In this document: positions 7,905-16,028 of the stretch, piece by piece
Position numbering within the stretch: the first letter of the stretch is position 1
Layout: each line of letters begins with the position of its first letter
Origin: Vulcanimicrobium sp035943995
GTDB taxonomy: Bacteria; Vulcanimicrobiota; Vulcanimicrobiia; Vulcanimicrobiales; Vulcanimicrobiaceae
DNA: 64,000 nucleotides
Reading direction: 5' to 3'
Assembly (NCBI GenBank): GCA_035943995.1
Contig: DASZBS010000097.1
Coordinates: 1-64,000 of the forward strand
Notes under the pieces: model-generated
What the model was told of the DNA's origin: nothing
Database searches by the model: none
Seen by the model: only the letters and a program-made list of their open reading frames with translations
Program-made: the position numbers and the translations under genes

Positions 7905-8783
7905 CTAATCGTGCTCCGGCCGCTCGCCGACCGTTACCTGCACCTGGTGCGGCGAACCGCCGCGGCGCACGTCCAACGCGAGCTGCTTGCCGACCGTGCC
8001 GGCGCCGAGCTGCGCGTGCACGTCGTCCGCGTCCTCGACGGCTTTTCCGCCGAGCGCGACGATGATGTCGCCGACGATCAGGCCGCCCCGATCGGCGGGG
8101 CTGTTCGGCTCGACGCCGAGCACGATCACGCCGCCCTGCACGCCCTGCAGCGCGACGCCGAGATAACCGCGCGGAATCCGCCCGCCGCGCGTGAGCAATG
8201 CTTCGACGACGCGTTCGATCGTCGTTGCGGGCACGGTGAGGGTCTGGCGGCGCGACAGCCCGCCGGTGTTGAGCCCGATGACGCGACCCGTCACGTCGAC
8301 GAGCGGGCTGCCCGAGAAGCGCGGATACAGCGACAGATCAGGCCGCACGAAGCGGTCGATCTCGCCGCCGTGCCACGTGCGCCACGCGTCGCCGACGGCG
8401 CTGATCACGCCCATCGTCGCGGCGAGGTCGCCGTCGTCGTCGCGCGCTACCGCAAGCACGATCGCGCCGACTCGCAGCGCTTCCGGCGAGGCGAACTCCA
8501 GCGGTACGCCGGGGTTCTGAACGCGCAGCAGCGCGAGGTCCGTGGACGGGTCGCGGCCGGCGACCGTCGCCGTCGCGGTTTCGCCGTTCGCGCGCACGAT
8601 TTCGATCTCGTCGCTCTCGAGCGCATGATCCGCGGTAAGGATCAGGTCGGGCTTGATGTAGAACCCGCTAAAACCGATGCGGGCGCGCCCTTCGACCGCG
8701 ACGACGCCGCTCGCGACGCGCTCGATCGTCGATGCGATGTCGTTGGAGAGCGCGGCAAGCGCGCTGGTTTCCGTGGTAGCCAT
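7905..8783 (-). CDS. S1C serine protease with PDZ domain, variant serine motif
   Basis: 292 aa. His53 in TADHAL, Asp82 in STDLALL and Ser157 in the variant context RFSGSP (normally GNSGGP), so the nucleophile is kept but the oxyanion loop differs. A PDZ domain follows from about residue 195 (GYLGVALQGVQGGVIVLGVEPNSPADRGGLIVGD). I prefer ATG at 8783; an upstream ATG at 8822 would add 13 residues. No clear export signal. Tandem with a second S1C gene and separated from it by a dispersed repeat. Activity could be reduced relative to canonical HtrA. Confidence 0.85.
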   Translation of the reverse strand: MATTETSALAALSNDIASTIERVASGVVAVEGRARIGFSGFYIKPDLILTADHALESDEIEIVRANGETATATVAGRDPSTDLALLRVQNPGVPLEFASPEALRVGAIVLAVARDDDGDLAATMGVISAVGDAWRTWHGGEIDRFVRPDLSLYPRFSGSPLVDVTGRVIGLNTGGLSRRQTLTVPATTIERVVEALLTRGGRIPRGYLGVALQGVQGGVIVLGVEPNSPADRGGLIVGDIIVALGGKAVEDADDVHAQLGAGTVGKQLALDVRRGGSPHQVQVTVGERPEHD

Positions 8784-8835
8784 GCCCCGCATCCTACGCG
8801 CCTTGCCCAGCGCACGCATCACCCGATCGGGTAAC

Positions 8836-9501
8836 TCAGGCGCGCGCGGCCGATCCTTCCGCGCGCGGACGTTTCGGTTTGCGGTAATGGATGTTCGCCC
8901 ATGTGATGAGCAGCGTGCCGATCACCGTCGGCCAAACCCAGCGCGCGAGGAGCGGGATCATGTGCAGGTTTACCGTTGAGAATGCGGTGACGGCGGCGAT
9001 GTACGCCGCAAGCATCAGCGTGAGATGGCGGTACATCCACGCTTTGTGCGGCGCCGGCCGCGACTGCCGGTACAGGTCCCTTCCGCCGAGCACGACGCAG
9101 ATCGCGCCGAACATCGTGAGCACCGCCGCGAACTCAGAATGCTGCAGTACCGCGAGCACCAGCAGCGCGCAACCGGCGACGAGCACCGCGCCCGCAGCGA
9201 CGACGTCCACCGCCGCGACGCGGTCGTGCGCGCGCGCCGCGCGCCATGCTCCGAACACGAGAAAGCCGCTCAGCACGCCGACCGCGACCAGAAACAGATC
9301 GCCGAAATACGGCCCGAGCCCGAACGCCGTCACCGACACGGTCGCCATCGCGACGACGAACACCGTGCCCCACCGCCGGTGCCACGTGCCGCCCTTGCGC
9401 GCGATCATCGCGAGCGGCGCGATCACCAGCGCCAGCGAGCCGGCCACGATGTGCACGAGCAACAGGAGCCGGATGACCAGGGGCGCGTCGGGGTGCGGCA
9501 T
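8836..9501 (-). CDS. DUF2306-type integral membrane protein
   Basis: 221-aa protein with about six to seven hydrophobic helices: LLLLVHIVAGSLALVIAPLAM, TVFVVAMATVSVTAFGLG, FLVAVGVLSGFLVFGAW, VLVAGCALLVLAVL and others. The pattern HIVAG...K....H...G and a late HKAWMYRHL with conserved histidines suits DUF2306 inner membrane proteins, possibly haem-interacting, function unknown. ATG at 9501 has GGAG eight bases upstream. Divergent from a PadR regulator with only 36 bp between starts, so it is the likely PadR target. Confidence 0.8.
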   Translation of the reverse strand: MPHPDAPLVIRLLLLVHIVAGSLALVIAPLAMIARKGGTWHRRWGTVFVVAMATVSVTAFGLGPYFGDLFLVAVGVLSGFLVFGAWRAARAHDRVAAVDVVAAGAVLVAGCALLVLAVLQHSEFAAVLTMFGAICVVLGGRDLYRQSRPAPHKAWMYRHLTLMLAAYIAAVTAFSTVNLHMIPLLARWVWPTVIGTLLITWANIHYRKPKRPRAEGSAARA

Positions 9502-9537
9502 AGGAACGCTCCGATAGGACACAGTAGACCGTCCACA
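9502..9537. promoter_or_regulatory. 36-bp divergent control region (DUF2306/PadR)
   Basis: Both start codons flank only 36 bp, so promoters and any PadR operator must overlap the coding ends. Within it, on the minus strand, TGTGGAC and TGTGTCC occur as two near-direct copies eight bases apart; this could be the PadR site. Inference from geometry; no canonical ATGT-ACAT dyad is visible. Confidence 0.4.
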
Positions 9538-10116
9538 ATGGAACGTAGCGCAGAACGGGCGGGCCGTCAAGCGGCGCCCGCCGACGACGGTCTCAACGCC
9601 ACCGCCGCGTCGCTGCTCGGCTTCCTCCAGGACGCGCCGCGCTCGGGCTACGACCTCGAAGTGGTGATCGACGGCTCGATCGGGCGGTTCTGGAACGTCA
9701 CCCGCAGTCAGATCTACCGCGAGCTGCGCGTGCTCGAAGACGCCGGCCTCGTGTCGTCGGCGGAGCCCGGCGCGCGCGCGCGCCGCGTGTACGCGCTGAC
9801 CGCGCGCGGGCGCAAGGCATTCGGCGCGTGGCTGGCGCGCGAGCCGGGGCGCGACCTCACCCGCATCCCGTTCTTGCTCCAAGTGTTCTTCGCCGACGCG
9901 CTGCCGCCGGACGTGCTCGCCGCGCGCGTGCGCGAACGCCGCGCGCTCCACGAAGCCCAGCGCGACGAGTATCGCCGTCGCCTCCCCGAGGTCGAAGCGG
10001 AAGCGCCGTTCCCGGCGCTCACGATGCGCTTCGGCCTGCGCTACGCCGAAGTGTGCCTAGCCTGGCTCGACGACATCGACGCGTTCGCGGCAAAGCGCAA
10101 ACGCAAACGCCGTTAG
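9538..10116 (+). CDS. PadR-family transcriptional regulator
   Basis: 192 aa. N-terminal winged helix typical of PadR: LLGFLQDAPRSGYDLEVVID...FWNVTRSQIYRELRVLEDAGLVSS, wing ARRVYALTARGRKAF, then a C-terminal coiled dimerisation region (ERRALHEAQRDEYRRRL). ATG at 9538; the longer upstream frame is antisense to the membrane gene. PadR proteins usually repress a divergent neighbour, here the DUF2306 gene. The stop overlaps that of the convergent TonB-domain gene. Confidence 0.9.
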   Translation: MERSAERAGRQAAPADDGLNATAASLLGFLQDAPRSGYDLEVVIDGSIGRFWNVTRSQIYRELRVLEDAGLVSSAEPGARARRVYALTARGRKAFGAWLAREPGRDLTRIPFLLQVFFADALPPDVLAARVRERRALHEAQRDEYRRRLPEVEAEAPFPALTMRFGLRYAEVCLAWLDDIDAFAAKRKRKRR

Positions 10117-10766
10117 CGAAACGTCAGCTCGAAGCGGTATGTCGTCGCCGTCGGCGCGCAGCCCGGCTGTCGCTCGAACACGTAGACGCCCTGCCGCGCG
10201 GCGACGGTCGCGGCGTAGTCGGTCTTCTTGTTGCCGGTCGACTGCACGAGGTGAACGGCCGTCACGCGTGCGCTCGCGTCGAGCGCGACGTCGACGAACG
10301 CGGTGCCCGCCGCTTCGCGCAAGCGCGGCAGCGGAAACCGTTGCGCCCGAACGAACGGTGCTGCGCACGGCGCCGGCGAGCTGGACGCGCCTGCCTCCGG
10401 CGCCGGCGCGGCGAGCGCCTCCGGCGGCATCCTCCAGTAGGCCGACCATACCGCGCTGGTGCTGACGCAGCCGGCTGTCGGCGCGGCGTAGCGGAACTCC
10501 CCGACCGCCTTCGCAGCGGCGGCGTCGACGGTCGCGTCACCCGACGACTCCACGAGCGCCGAACGCCGGATGCGGCCGTCGCTGCCGAGATCGATCAAGA
10601 AACGCACGCGCTCGTGCGTGGGGTGCGCGTTCTCCGGAAATTCGAAGTTCGATTCCTCGATGATGCGGACGTTCTCACGCGGGCACGCCGCGGCCGGCGC
10701 GCGGACAGGCGCCGGCGCCGGCGACGCCGCCGCGAGGATCAGCGCTGCGAGCAATCCCACGATCAT
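10113..10766 (-). CDS. Secreted protein with two TonB C-terminal-like domains
   Basis: 217 aa. An N-terminal signal-like helix (MIVGLLAALILAAASPAPAP) precedes two copies of a TonB_C-like fold: VRFLIDLGSDGRIRRSALVESSGDATVDAAAAKAVGEFRYAAP and FVDVALDASARVTAVHLVQSTGNKKTDYAATVAARQGVYVFER. Both share the x-V-x-SSG/STG-x-x-x-x-D-x-A-A pattern. It lacks the long proline-rich linker of a true TonB. It starts inside the stop of the upstream decarboxylase gene (ATGA overlap), implying co-translation. Role unknown; possibly a periplasmic adaptor. Confidence 0.75.
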   Translation of the reverse strand: MIVGLLAALILAAASPAPAPVRAPAAACPRENVRIIEESNFEFPENAHPTHERVRFLIDLGSDGRIRRSALVESSGDATVDAAAAKAVGEFRYAAPTAGCVSTSAVWSAYWRMPPEALAAPAPEAGASSSPAPCAAPFVRAQRFPLPRLREAAGTAFVDVALDASARVTAVHLVQSTGNKKTDYAATVAARQGVYVFERQPGCAPTATTYRFELTFR

Positions 10767-12274
10767 CGCACGACCCGGATGAACTTGAGCTCGTCGTCGT
10801 ACGGGCCTTGCATCTTCACACCCGCCTTCTTCTCCAGCGTGCAGTACTCGATGATCTCCGTCGTGATCTCCTCACCGGGCGAGATCACCGGGATCCCGGG
10901 TGGATACGGCGTGATCACCTCGGCGCACACGCGGCCCGCCGACAGCTTGAACGGCACGAACTCCGTGTCGGCCAAGAACGCTTCGCGCGGTGCGAGCCGG
11001 ATCGGCGGGATGCTGGGCAGCTTGTACGTGCCGGTGTTCATCCGGCGCTCGAGCACGCCCGACGGCGAGAAGATGTCGACCGGGCGGTCCTCGCGCGCGA
11101 GCTCGCGCACGCCGTGGATGAGCATGTCCGACGCTTCGGGCGTCGTGCCGATCGTGTACAGCGCGACGACGTTGAACAGGTCGGCTAGCTCGACTTGCAC
11201 GTTGTAACGGCGGCGCAGGATCTCTTCGGCTTCGTAACCCGTGTAGCCGAGATTTTTCACCGTTATGGTGATCTTGGTCGGGTCGATGTCGTACACGCCC
11301 GGCCGCCCTTCGAGCTCCTCGCCGAAGCAGTACACCTTCGGGATCTCGTTGAGCCGCGTACGCGCGTCCTGCGCGATCTCGATCGTGCGCGACAGCAGCG
11401 CCGGCCCGTCGAGCGCCATCTGCCGCCGCGCGACATCGAGCGACGCAACGAGCACGAGGTTGGGCGACGTGGATAGGAAAAGTTTGTAGACGGCTTTGAG
11501 CCGGTCGAGCCGGATGCGATTACCCTGCACGTGCAGCATCGCGGTCTGCGACATCGAGCCGAGCATCTTGTGCGTGGAGTTGATGCACATGTCCGCACCG
11601 GCTTGCATCGCCGACAGCGGCAGCGCGGGATGGAAGTGAAAGTGCGGGCCCCACGCCTCGTCCACCAGCAGCGGGACGTTGTGCTCGTGCGCGATCGCGG
11701 CGATCGCTTCGAGGTCGGCGGCGACGCCGTAGTACGTCGGCGACACGATGTAGATCGCCTTGACGTCGGGCTCGCGCTCGATGGTCGCGCGCACCGTCGC
11801 CGGCGAGATCGTGTGGTCCATGTGCAGCGCCTCGTCGACCTCGGGCTGCATCCACACGGGCACCGCACCCGACATGATGAGCCCGCCCATCGAGCTCTTG
11901 TGCGAGTTGCGCGGCAGCGCGAGCTTGTCGCCGGGGTTGAGCGCGGCCATCATCATGCACTGGTTGCCGCTCGTCGAGCCGTTGATCAAGAAGAACGACT
12001 GCTCCGCGCCGAAGCACTCCGCCGCGAGGTCCTGTGCCTCGACCAGCGCCTCTTCGGGCTGCAGCAGGTCGTCGAGCCCGCGGATCTGGGTGAGGTCGAT
12101 CGCCAGGACGTTGTCGCCGACGAAGTCGCGGAACGCGCGCTCCATCCCGATCCCTTGCTTGTGGCCGGGCGTGTGGAACGGGATGACGCCCGCATCGACG
12201 TAGTCGAGCAGGACCTGGAAGTACGGTGCGCGCGTCTGGTCGAGCGCCGTCGCCGAGGGCTCCCGAAAGTTCAC
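10763..12274 (-). CDS. Orn/Lys/Arg decarboxylase family protein (fold type I PLP)
   Basis: 503-aa PLP enzyme that decarboxylates a basic amino acid to a polyamine precursor. Seen: PFHTPGHKQG at the N-terminus, FFLINGSTSGNQ, the Asp of VDEAWGPHFHFHP, and the PLP lysine in INSTHKMLGSMSQTA (about residue 230). The C-terminal domain (PPYPPGIPVISPGEE in form) is the family's signature. The length matches the short SpeA/YaaO type (no wing domain), suggesting arginine or lysine as substrate. Followed by the TonB-domain gene with a 4-bp overlap. Confidence 0.92.
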   Translation of the reverse strand: MNFREPSATALDQTRAPYFQVLLDYVDAGVIPFHTPGHKQGIGMERAFRDFVGDNVLAIDLTQIRGLDDLLQPEEALVEAQDLAAECFGAEQSFFLINGSTSGNQCMMMAALNPGDKLALPRNSHKSSMGGLIMSGAVPVWMQPEVDEALHMDHTISPATVRATIEREPDVKAIYIVSPTYYGVAADLEAIAAIAHEHNVPLLVDEAWGPHFHFHPALPLSAMQAGADMCINSTHKMLGSMSQTAMLHVQGNRIRLDRLKAVYKLFLSTSPNLVLVASLDVARRQMALDGPALLSRTIEIAQDARTRLNEIPKVYCFGEELEGRPGVYDIDPTKITITVKNLGYTGYEAEEILRRRYNVQVELADLFNVVALYTIGTTPEASDMLIHGVRELAREDRPVDIFSPSGVLERRMNTGTYKLPSIPPIRLAPREAFLADTEFVPFKLSAGRVCAEVITPYPPGIPVISPGEEITTEIIEYCTLEKKAGVKMQGPYDDELKFIRVVR

Positions 12275-12326
12275 AACGCGAGCGAGTATAGCACGCTCGC
12301 GACGCGAGCGCTGGGTCCGGTCCGAG

Positions 12327-12605
12327 TTAGGCGCCGAGCCTCGGGCCGACGGCGGCCCTCACGGCCGGCAGGCGGACGGGCAACCCGTCGGCGCTGAAGC
12401 CGTTCGCCGACGTATACGCGGCGAACGCGGTGTAGGCGGCGAAGGCGGCGCGGCTGATCTCCACCGTGTCGGTGCCGTTCGAGTACCGCAGCGCGAGCTC
12501 GGGGGCGGGCTCCGCCGCGACCACGGGCGCGACGTGCGGCCGCGGGCGCGCGTCACCGAGGCGGACGGGCCGGGCGAGAACGTTCGCGTCGAGCGGGGCG
12601 AGCAT
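12327..12605 (-). CDS. Small hypothetical protein (~92 aa)
   Basis: Frame ending at 12327 reads MLAPLDANVLARPVRLGD... with an Ala-rich, aromatic segment (AAFAAYTAFAAYTSANGFSADG) that looks amphipathic. A GTG at 12629 preceded by GGAGG (spacing about 10) is an alternative start that adds eight residues. No recognised domain. It fills an otherwise empty 390-bp stretch between the decarboxylase and the HNH gene. Moderate confidence that it is real: composition is plausible but unsupported by any family. Confidence 0.42.
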   Translation of the reverse strand: MLAPLDANVLARPVRLGDARPRPHVAPVVAAEPAPELALRYSNGTDTVEISRAAFAAYTAFAAYTSANGFSADGLPVRLPAVRAAVGPRLGA

Positions 12606-12665
12606 GGTTCGGTCATGCCCCCGGGGCACGCGCGCCAAGCCTCCACGACCGCATAGTGTCGGCCG

Positions 12666-13196
12666 TCAGACTTCGATCCGCTCCTCGATCGAGACGTTGT
12701 AGAGGAACAGGAACTGGTGCCACTCGCCCGGCAGCGTGTTGCGCTTGACCCGGATCCACGGGATGTACTTGGGCGCCTTGGGCTTGCGCTTGAGCTTCAT
12801 GTTGGCGTGCTCGGGCGTGCGGTTGTTCTTGCGGTTGTTGCAGCGCATGCACGCGCACACGAGATTTTCCCAGGTCGACGGGCCGCCTTTGCTCTTGGGC
12901 AGCACGTGGTCGACGGTCATCATACGCTCGCCCTTGAGCTGGCAGTACTGGCACGTGTAGTCGTCGCGCAGCAGCACGTTCTTCTTCGTCAGCGCGACTT
13001 TTTGCATCGGGCGCTTGATGTAGTACAGCATCCGGATGATCGACGGCAGCTTCATCTCGTAGCTCGTCGACTTGATCACGTCATCGCGCTTGTGCACGAT
13101 CTCGGCCTTGCCAGAGAACAACAGCTTCACCGCGCGCTGAAACGACGTGATGTTGAGCGCTTCGTAGGTGAAGTTCAAGACGAGGACGTCCGTCAT
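12666..13196 (-). CDS. HNH endonuclease-domain protein
   Basis: 176 aa with a zinc-stabilised HNH nuclease fold: C82-x2-C85, catalytic DH at 96-97 (TVDHVLPKSKGG), N111 in WENLV, then C116-x2-C119 followed by NNRK. The N-terminal YEALNITSFQRAVKLLFSGKAE is the conserved leader of this chromosomal HNH family common in Cyanobacteria, Actinobacteria and Deinococcus relatives, not associated with phage. ATG at 13196 chosen for that motif; a longer upstream frame is not conserved-looking. Biological role unknown. Confidence 0.9.
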   Translation of the reverse strand: MTDVLVLNFTYEALNITSFQRAVKLLFSGKAEIVHKRDDVIKSTSYEMKLPSIIRMLYYIKRPMQKVALTKKNVLLRDDYTCQYCQLKGERMMTVDHVLPKSKGGPSTWENLVCACMRCNNRKNNRTPEHANMKLKRKPKAPKYIPWIRVKRNTLPGEWHQFLFLYNVSIEERIEV

Positions 13197-13396
13197 CGGC
13201 CGCAACGCAAGAAGCGAGTCACGGGACGTGGCTCGCTTCGGACGGAGGACAGGGACGCGAGGGGGCGGGGGAAGCAACTCCGCGAGTCGTTCCACTCCGC
13301 TGGCCTGGACCTCGGTGCGAGGGTACCGCGCGTCATGACGTTACCGTACGCTTCGCTTCCCCGCTCCGTGTTCACCTCGTGGTTGGTCGCAGGCGC

Positions 13397-13927
13397 CTAC
13401 CGGCCGGGAAGGTTCGGCATGGGCTGACCCGTCGTCGCCAGCACGAGCCATATCTCGTTGTTCGCCCCGCCGCTCCATCCGCGATACGCGGCGACCGGAT
13501 TGCCGGGACCGTACGGCCCGTCGCCCAGCACGTTGAGGTTGCGGTCGTAGTCGAAGGTCGGCCGGAACGCGTAGGCTACGGACGCCCCGGCCAGCAGGCT
13601 CCGGTCGATCGAGTCGATCGTCGCGAATCCGGGCGTGAGCCCATCCTGGAGCGCATCGAACTCCAGCCCGGTGTCGACGACGGCGATGTTCCAATGCGGG
13701 ATCTGCTCGTTGGCGTAGGCGAGACTCAGGTTTCCGTCACCGTCACTCATCAGCGAGCCTTCCTCTCCAACGGAGAGGATGATCCAGTCATCCCCGCTTT
13801 GGCGGAAGATCCAGCGCTGTCCGGTCGCGTGCGGGTCCATGTACGCGGTCGTCACGCCGTCAAAGCCGGAGCGGGTCAGCACCAAGCCGCACAACGCGAC
13901 GATCAGATAGCCGTCATCGGGTGTCAT
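13397..13927 (-). CDS. Hypothetical protein, beta-trefoil-like repeats, downstream of pdxT
   Basis: 176 aa, no signal peptide. Three spaced aromatic strands (GQRWIFRQ, PHWNIAVVD, NEIWLVLA) separated by glycine/aspartate loops hint at a beta-trefoil or lectin-like fold; this is inference. It lies 17 bp after the pdxT stop on the same strand with no strong Shine-Dalgarno, so it may be a readthrough passenger of the pdxST operon. No function assigned. Confidence 0.6.
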   Translation of the reverse strand: MTPDDGYLIVALCGLVLTRSGFDGVTTAYMDPHATGQRWIFRQSGDDWIILSVGEEGSLMSDGDGNLSLAYANEQIPHWNIAVVDTGLEFDALQDGLTPGFATIDSIDRSLLAGASVAYAFRPTFDYDRNLNVLGDGPYGPGNPVAAYRGWSGGANNEIWLVLATTGQPMPNLPGR

Positions 13928-13944
13928 GGAACGGCTGCTTCGAG

Positions 13945-14520
13945 CTACGTGTCCGCCATCATCCGCAAGAAGTAGGCGTGGACCCGATCATCACCCGTCA
14001 GCTCCGGGTGGAACGACGTGCCGAGCACGTTCTTCTCGCGCACCATCACGCCGTGCCCGTCGCGCTCGGCGAGCGTCTCGACCCCGCCGCCGGTGCGCTC
14101 GATCCACGGCGCGCGGATGAAGATCGCCGGGAACGGCTCGTCGCCCAGCGCCGGGATCGCGAGCGGCACTTCGGCGCTGTCGACTTGGCGGCCGAACGCG
14201 TTGCGGCGCACCGTGACGTCGAGCAAATCCAATGTCGGCTGCTTGATGTCGGCCACGTCGTGCGCCGCGACGATCATCCCCATGCATGTCCCCCAGAACG
14301 GCATGCCGTCCGCGACGCGGCGTTTGATCGGCTCCGTCAGACCAAAGCGATCGAGCAGGCGGATCACGGTCGTCGACTCGCCGCCCGGGACCACGAGCGC
14401 ACCGACGCGCGCGAGATCGTCGGGCGTGCGCACCTCCACGACGTCGGCGCCGGCGCGCTGCAGCGCTTGCACGTGCTCCACGACGTCGCCTTGAAGCGCC
14501 AGAACGCCGACCGTGTTCAT
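13945..14520 (-). CDS. pdxT: Pyridoxal 5'-phosphate synthase glutaminase subunit
   Basis: 191-aa class I glutaminase supplying ammonia to PdxS. Seen: GVLALQGDVVEH at the N-terminus, PGGEST (45-50), nucleophile C79 in WGTCMGM, and the His-Glu pair in SFHPEL (about 169-174). It lies 24 bp after pdxS in the same operon. With PdxS this makes vitamin B6 from glutamine, ribose 5-phosphate and glyceraldehyde 3-phosphate without DXP. Confidence 0.97.
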   Translation of the reverse strand: MNTVGVLALQGDVVEHVQALQRAGADVVEVRTPDDLARVGALVVPGGESTTVIRLLDRFGLTEPIKRRVADGMPFWGTCMGMIVAAHDVADIKQPTLDLLDVTVRRNAFGRQVDSAEVPLAIPALGDEPFPAIFIRAPWIERTGGGVETLAERDGHGVMVREKNVLGTSFHPELTGDDRVHAYFLRMMADT

Positions 14521-14544
14521 CGAGGCTCCCGCGCGCGAAGCGCG

Positions 14545-15450
14545 TTACTTGCCGCGCGACGCCATCAGCTGGTGATCCGCGAGCTGGCGGATGTCGAGGC
14601 CTGCCATCGCCTTCGCTTCTTCCGGGATCGACTTGTGCGCTTTGAGCACCACGTCCGCGTCTTGCCAATGCGTCGTCGCGTCGACGATCGCGCGCGCGAA
14701 CGCGGCGGGGTCTGTCGACTTGAAGATTCCGCTGCCGACGAAGATACCTTCCGCGCCGAGCTCCATCATCAGCGCGGCGTCGGCCGGCGTCGAAACACCG
14801 CCCGCGCAGAACAGCACGACGGGCAGCTTCTTGTTCGCCGCGATCTCGCGCACGAGTTCGAGCGGTGCGCCGAGGTCGCGCGCGCGGGCCACGAGCTCTT
14901 CTTTGGGGACCGCGGCGAGCGTCGCGATGCCGTCGCGGATCGCGCGCATGTGGCGCACGGCCTCGACGATGTTGCCCGAGCCCGCTTCGCCCTTGCTGCG
15001 AATCATCGCCGCGCCTTCGGCGATGCGGCGCAGCGCCTCGCCCAGATCGCGCGCGCCGCACACGAAGGGCACCGTGAACGGCGCCTTGTCGAGGTGGAAC
15101 AGATCGTCGGCCGGTGTGAGCACTTCGGACTCGTCGATGTAGTCGACGCCGAGCGACTGCAGCTGCCGCGCCTCGCCGATGTGGCCGATGCGCACCTTGG
15201 CCATCACGGGGATGGTGACGGACTGCATGATGCGTTCGATCAGCGCCGGGTGGCTCATGCGCGCGACGCCGCCGTCAGCGCGAATGTCGGCCGGGATGCG
15301 CTCGAGCGCCATCACCGCGACCGCGCCCGCCTCTTCGGCGACCTTGGCCTGCTCGGGCGTCACGACGTCCATGATGACGCCGCCCTTGAGCATCTGCGCG
15401 AGCCCGCGCTTGACGGTATCCGTGCCGGTCTGCTGCGACTGTCCGTTCAT
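14545..15450 (-). CDS. pdxS: Pyridoxal 5'-phosphate synthase lyase subunit
   Basis: 301 aa, very conserved family. Seen: GGVIMDVVTPEQAKVAEEAGAVAVMALERIPADIR, the active-site lysine in VMAKVRIGH, IDESEVLTPADD, the second lysine in IRSKGEAGSGN, and phosphate binding FCAGGVSTPADAALMMELG. ATG at 15450 with GGAG seven bases upstream; the longer open frame is not conserved. An inverted repeat spans its leader (15458-15500). Confidence 0.97.
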   Translation of the reverse strand: MNGQSQQTGTDTVKRGLAQMLKGGVIMDVVTPEQAKVAEEAGAVAVMALERIPADIRADGGVARMSHPALIERIMQSVTIPVMAKVRIGHIGEARQLQSLGVDYIDESEVLTPADDLFHLDKAPFTVPFVCGARDLGEALRRIAEGAAMIRSKGEAGSGNIVEAVRHMRAIRDGIATLAAVPKEELVARARDLGAPLELVREIAANKKLPVVLFCAGGVSTPADAALMMELGAEGIFVGSGIFKSTDPAAFARAIVDATTHWQDADVVLKAHKSIPEEAKAMAGLDIRQLADHQLMASRGK

Positions 15451-15457
15451 ATCCGCT

Positions 15458-15500
15458 CCATTGTCCTGCTCGAATCGCCCGCCATCAATGCGGACAATGG
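15458..15500. promoter_or_regulatory. 9-bp inverted repeat overlapping the pdxS ribosome binding site
   Basis: CCATTGTCC (15458-15466) and GGACAATGG (15492-15500) are perfect inverted arms 25 bp apart, and a third related word GAACAATCC follows at 15501-15509. On the pdxS strand the proximal arm ends in the GG of the Shine-Dalgarno GGAG. It could be a DNA operator (MocR/PdxR type) or an RNA stem that hides the ribosome binding site. Confidence 0.6.
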
Positions 15501-15508
15501 GAACAATC

Positions 15509-16015
15509 CTAGCGCGGTTTCGGCGGCCTGGTCGCGCCGACCGACGGCGCCACGTTCGCGCGCTCCTCGGGCGAGAGGGTCGGCGGCTCGGTCTCGGTCG
15601 CGCCGGGCTCGTGCGACACCAGCGGGATCGGGAGCGGCGGCGAGGTGTAGATGCCGCGCGTGGGCGCCAGCGGCTTGACCGTGGGCTCGGGGATCGGCGT
15701 CGCCCGGTAGGGCGGCGGCGTGTACGGCGCCTGCGTGGGCCGGGGCGGCGGCGTGACCCGCGGGTCGGGGAACGCGGGGTCGGTCGCCACCGAGACGACC
15801 TGCAGGCGCTTCCAGTTCTTGAGCTCGCCGTGGATGGACGCATCGCCGCCGGCGCCCGGCACGGGCGTCACGCCGGATCCGATGATGGGGACGCGCCGCT
15901 CCGTCTGGAGCAGCACCCGGTCACCGAGCTTCTGCCCGATCAGGATGGAGACGACGAGGACGATCGCGCCTCCGGCCAGGAGCGCGGAGAGTCCCGGGCG
16001 GCGGGTTGGCAACAC
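15509..16015 (-). CDS. Single-pass membrane protein with proline-rich C-terminus
   Basis: 168 aa. One N-terminal membrane anchor (LSALLAGGAIVLVVSILIGQ, about 9-28) and then a long Pro/Thr-rich tail (PPPRPTQAPYTPPPYRATPIPEPT...). No enzymatic motif. Type II topology with an extracytoplasmic low-complexity tail is likely. It lies 13 bp after the glycosidase gene stop and may share its transcript. Function unknown. Confidence 0.62.
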   Translation of the reverse strand: MLPTRRPGLSALLAGGAIVLVVSILIGQKLGDRVLLQTERRVPIIGSGVTPVPGAGGDASIHGELKNWKRLQVVSVATDPAFPDPRVTPPPRPTQAPYTPPPYRATPIPEPTVKPLAPTRGIYTSPPLPIPLVSHEPGATETEPPTLSPEERANVAPSVGATRPPKPR

Positions 16016-16028
16016 GGCCCCGTGGTTT

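Noticed and set aside
12300..12660. Overlapping small ORFs in three frames
   Set aside because: Only the 12327-12605 frame has protein-like composition; the others are Arg/Ser-rich shadows.
15500..15700. The Pro-rich stretch as a TonB protein
   Set aside because: It lacks a C-terminal TonB domain, so only a generic membrane-anchored Pro-rich protein is supported.
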